Source of the DNA: Fidelibacterota bacterium
Lineage (GTDB): Bacteria; Fidelibacterota; Marinisomatia; Marinisomatales; TCS55
NCBI GenBank assembly: GCA_002701875.1
Contig: NZWI01000035.1
Span: 1-8,850 of the forward strand
Reading direction: 5' to 3'
Length of the DNA: 8,850 nucleotides
Below, one piece after another: positions 7,141-8,850 of the stretch (position 1 is the stretch's first letter; the number at the start of each line of letters is the position of its first letter). The notes below the pieces were generated by a model. The model saw only the letters and a list, made by a program, of their open reading frames with translations, ran no database searches and was not told the DNA's origin. The translations under genes were made by a program, and so were the position numbers.

Positions 7141-7547
7141 TGTTCTTTACTAACCTCCACTTTAGATTTTTCTAGATCTTCATTCATAACTTTATTAAAT
7201 GGATGCAAATGGGCTTCAACAATAGCATCAAGAAGACCGTAAATATAGACAAATCCTACCCACCAACCATATTTGTTTCTAAGCTTTAAGTACCGTTCTT
7301 TCTCAAAAGTATCAACACCAGTGTAATTATGGTATTTATTAGCATAATCTGCGTATAAAAAACCAGATACTACTGCGCCACCCATAAGTAAAAACCCTTT
7401 AAATTTTTGACCATTATAGAATTGACCACCACCAGGTAATAAAAGAGCCGATCTTACTGCTTTTGATGGTGATTTTTGGAGCGTAGAATCAGGAGTTTGA
7501 CTAAAGATTGTCCCCATCATTAACAACATCAGTATTGGTCGAAACAT
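7137..7547 (-). CDS. Small DUF5683-like protein with signal sequence
   Basis: This 136-residue protein has an N-terminal hydrophobic segment (about 4-16, ending near FSQ) that looks like a signal peptide. Next comes SALLLPGGGQFYNGQKFKG (33-51), the signature of DUF5683-type proteins, which are common in Bacteroidota and relatives and have no established function. A hydrophobic segment follows (about 50-66), then a polar stretch rich in Tyr and Lys (about 67-93), a second hydrophobic segment (95-110, WWVGFVYIYGLLDAIV) and EAHLHPFN. The C-terminal tail is charged. It is probably exported or membrane-anchored at the inner membrane or periplasm. The ATG at 7547 lies 4 nt after the ridA stop and lacks a Shine-Dalgarno sequence; Met10 or Met11 are possible alternative starts but would destroy the signal sequence. 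It overlaps the transporter gene by 4 nt. Family assignment rests on my recognition of the LPGGGQFYNG motif. Confidence 0.78.
   Translation of the reverse strand: MFRPILMLLMMGTIFSQTPDSTLQKSPSKAVRSALLLPGGGQFYNGQKFKGFLLMGGAVVSGFLYADYANKYHNYTGVDTFEKERYLKLRNKYGWWVGFVYIYGLLDAIVEAHLHPFNKVMNEDLEKSKVEVSKEQ
7154..7158 (-). promoter_or_regulatory. Long-spaced ribosome binding site of the NSS transporter
   Basis: GGAGG on the minus strand lies inside the 3' end of the upstream coding region, 13 nt before the transporter ATG. That spacing is longer than usual. Together with the ATGA overlap it suggests translational coupling, with terminating ribosomes restarting on the transporter. Confidence 0.45.
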
Positions 7548-7551
7548 CAGT

Positions 7552-7938
7552 TTATTTTACTGTTGCGATACACTCGATTTCAACATCAGTATCTGCTGGA
7601 AGTCCTTTTACAGCGACAAGAGATCTGGCTGGCGCATTACCTTCATCAAGCCAAGAATTAAAAACTTCATTTACATCCCCGTAATAAGACATATCAGTCA
7701 AGAAAACTGTAAACTTTACCACATTTGATAAATTTGTATCTGCACGTTCTAAAATAGCAGAAAGATTCTTAAAAACCTGGTCCACTCGATCTTTAAAACT
7801 TCCCTCAACTAATTTTCCGGTATCTGGGTTAATAGCGATCTGGCCCGCAGTAAATACAAAACCATTAGAAATCACAGCTTGATTGTATGATCCAATTGGA
7901 TTTGGCGCATGAGCATCGGTAATAACAGTTTTATCCAT
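7552..7938 (-). CDS. ridA: RidA family reactive enamine/imine deaminase
   Basis: RidA (YjgF/YER057c/UK114) is a small cytosolic trimer that hydrolyses 2-aminoacrylate and other enamines/imines released by PLP enzymes such as serine and threonine dehydratases, protecting those enzymes from damage. The 128-residue length is exactly the family size. Signature features are IGSYNQAV (15-22) with Y18, FTAGQIAINPDTG (29-41), KFTVFLTDM (75-83) and the C-terminal PARSLVAVKGLP (103-114). The catalytic Arg105 and partner Glu120 are at the same numbers as in the E. coli protein, supporting the true RidA subgroup and not the Rid1-7 paralogues that lack the arginine. The ATG at 7938 has the best ribosome binding site in the window. 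Its location between a PPC-domain gene and an amino-acid transporter operon segment fits a role in amino-acid metabolism. Confidence 0.95.
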   Translation of the reverse strand: MDKTVITDAHAPNPIGSYNQAVISNGFVFTAGQIAINPDTGKLVEGSFKDRVDQVFKNLSAILERADTNLSNVVKFTVFLTDMSYYGDVNEVFNSWLDEGNAPARSLVAVKGLPADTDVEIECIATVK

Positions 7939-7944
7939 AAAATT

Positions 7945-7951
7945 CTCCTTA
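7945..7951 (-). promoter_or_regulatory. Strong ribosome binding site of ridA
   Basis: TAAGGAG on the minus strand ends 6 nt before the ridA ATG. Its TAA is the stop codon of the upstream PPC gene, so termination and initiation signals are fused. It is the clearest Shine-Dalgarno sequence here and confirms the ridA start. Confidence 0.8.
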
Positions 7952-8371
7952 GTTAAAAGCCATACAGGCTAGACCAATATTGGGGTCAAATTCACGTTTT
8001 CCATCTGTGTTAATCTTACGCAATATAAATTCACCCACGGCAGCCACTTGGGCTTCAAATAAATGGCCTCCTTTACCTGTCAAACTATGATCTGATATAT
8101 TGATATGAGCATGGATAAAGGGTTCGCCATCTTTTAGTAAAACATTCCCTTGGTAAGATGTTAATTCCCATATTTCTGGATAAAGTTTTTTGATATATTC
8201 CTGTTTTTCCAAATCATAAGCACCGAGTTCAATATCTTTTATTGCTCCTATACCAGATAATTGAGCATTTATAATATTATTATCTTTACAAAATCGAGTT
8301 AATGTTTCCATAATAGGTTCATTTTGTTCAATATAAATGATATACGTATCACCATCCTGTTTGTACTGCAT
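7949..8371 (-). CDS. PPC (DUF296) domain protein
   Basis: This is a 140-residue single-domain PPC/DUF296 protein. In plants the domain is joined to AT-hook DNA-binding motifs; in bacteria and archaea it stands alone as a trimer of unclear function. Seen here: AQLSGIGAI (36-44), the YDLEKQEY segment, then TSYQGNVLLKDGEPFIHAH (71-89) and GKGGHLFEAQVAAVGEFIL (99-117), which are the two most conserved blocks. H87, H89 and H103 occupy the positions of a conserved histidine cluster thought to bind metal in bacterial members. There is no AT-hook, signal peptide or membrane segment, so it is cytosolic. The ATG at 8371 starts 2 nt after the alaS stop, with AGAAGGA 11 nt upstream inside alaS. The genes on either side (alaS, ridA) hint at a metabolic and not a transcriptional role, but this is guesswork. 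Confidence 0.9.
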   Translation of the reverse strand: MQYKQDGDTYIIYIEQNEPIMETLTRFCKDNNIINAQLSGIGAIKDIELGAYDLEKQEYIKKLYPEIWELTSYQGNVLLKDGEPFIHAHINISDHSLTGKGGHLFEAQVAAVGEFILRKINTDGKREFDPNIGLACMAFN

Positions 8372-8373
8372 AA

Positions 8374-8850
8374 TTAACTTTTTCCTTCTATAAGTTCTTT
8401 TATGATATCAAGACTTTTGTCCATTGCCTTTTTCAGTTTTACTGAATCAAGACCTCCAGCGGTTGCCAAATGAGGTTTTCCACCACCACCACCACCCATA
8501 AGCGAACCAATATCTTTCGCTAAATCTCCAGCCTTAATTCCTAACTTGACCAAGTCTTGTGTTACAACAATAACAACGGAAGGTTTTTCACCCTCAGCAC
8601 CAAGAATACCTACTCCACTTTTCAACACATTCAACAAAGAAGCACCTATATCTTTTAATTCATCGAGTGATTGTGCATTAATTGTTTTAATAACAATCGA
8701 ATGTTTCCTTACCAAATGTGAATCTTTGATTAAAGTTTTTACATTAAGACTAACATCAGCTTTCTTATTGACTTTTAATTCTTTCTCTAAAGATTTTTTT
8801 TGCAAGATTAGCTGATCGATTCTTGAAGTAATATCATTTGTGGCGCAATT
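8374..8850 (-). CDS. alaS: Alanyl-tRNA synthetase, C-terminal end (5' part outside window)
   Basis: AlaRS attaches alanine to tRNA-Ala in the cytosol. Only the last 158 residues are visible; the frame is open to the right edge, so this is a fragment only because of the window. An apparent start at 8805 is an internal TTG leucine. The fragment begins with a coiled-coil-like segment (DITSRIDQLILQKKSLEKEL, about residues 6-25 of the fragment), the linker that follows the editing domain in AlaRS. It then enters the C-Ala/DHHA1 domain, with the diagnostic glycine-rich loop GGGGGGKPHLATAGG (119-133) near the end. That loop corresponds to the GGGRPDMAQAGG region of the E. coli enzyme and helps bind the tRNA elbow. 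A DHHA1 domain also occurs in RecJ-like phosphoesterases, but the preceding coil and the position at the C-terminus favour AlaRS. The TAA stop is 2 nt from the next gene. Confidence 0.93.
   Translation of the reverse strand, partial: NCATNDITSRIDQLILQKKSLEKELKVNKKADVSLNVKTLIKDSHLVRKHSIVIKTINAQSLDELKDIGASLLNVLKSGVGILGAEGEKPSVVIVVTQDLVKLGIKAGDLAKDIGSLMGGGGGGKPHLATAGGLDSVKLKKAMDKSLDIIKELIEGKS
8383..8389 (-). promoter_or_regulatory. Ribosome binding site of the PPC gene within the alaS 3' end
   Basis: AGAAGGA on the minus strand sits in the last codons of alaS, 11 nt before the ATG of the PPC gene. It supports that start and suggests translation coupled to alaS. Confidence 0.5.

Noticed and set aside
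8480..8497. Trinucleotide repeat (CCA on the plus strand) as a possible phase-variable tract
   Set aside because: It encodes the glycine loop of the AlaRS C-terminal domain, which is glycine-rich in the family; a three-base unit would not change the frame.
8374..8805. A complete 143-residue gene starting at 8805
   Set aside because: The start would be a TTG, the frame stays open to the window edge, and the upstream residues continue the AlaRS coiled coil, so it is the tail of alaS.
8546..8815. Plus-strand open frame of 89 codons
   Set aside because: It is antisense to the alaS C-terminal domain and looks like a mirror of it.

Overview
The window is AT-rich and fully packed with genes, and every supported gene lies on the minus strand, so transcription runs from high to low coordinates. 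Nothing in it is phage, plasmid, transposon, CRISPR or RNA-gene material. The organism looks like a low-GC, streamlined bacterium. A short DUF5683-type secreted or membrane protein and gene starts that mostly lack a Shine-Dalgarno sequence suggest the FCB assemblage (Bacteroidota/Ignavibacteria/Neomarinimicrobiota). An uncultured marine lineage such as Neomarinimicrobiota (SAR406) is my best guess, but this is inference from gene style and not a proven placement.

In order of transcription: the 3' end of alaS (alanyl-tRNA synthetase, DHHA1/C-Ala end, entering from the right edge), a PPC/DUF296 protein, ridA (enamine/imine deaminase), a small DUF5683-like protein, a sodium:neurotransmitter symporter (NSS) family amino-acid transporter, an unrecognised multi-pass membrane protein, and a 943-residue DinG-type protein with an N-terminal DEDDh exonuclease. 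Spacings between these seven genes run from a 4-nt overlap to 15 nt, so they probably form one polycistronic unit. A hairpin with a T-rich tail overlaps the dinG stop codon and may end that unit. After a 91-nt gap come hutH (histidine ammonia-lyase) and, 4 nt later, the 5' part of guaB (IMP dehydrogenase), which leaves the window at the left edge.

Functionally, the first five genes have an amino-acid theme: charging tRNA with alanine, removing reactive enamines made by PLP enzymes, and sodium-coupled amino-acid uptake. HutH also acts on an amino acid but has no other hut genes beside it here. The DinG-like protein (DNA repair or R-loop/D-loop processing) and GuaB (guanine nucleotide synthesis) are housekeeping functions.

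I found no convincing new multi-gene system. The points most worth a second look are a perfect 26-bp palindrome inside the exonuclease part of dinG, a DinG that has the exonuclease fusion together with all four Fe-S cysteines and intact helicase motifs, an unidentified membrane protein that must start at a non-ATG codon directly after the transporter stop, and the compact alaS-PPC-ridA-DUF5683-NSS arrangement.
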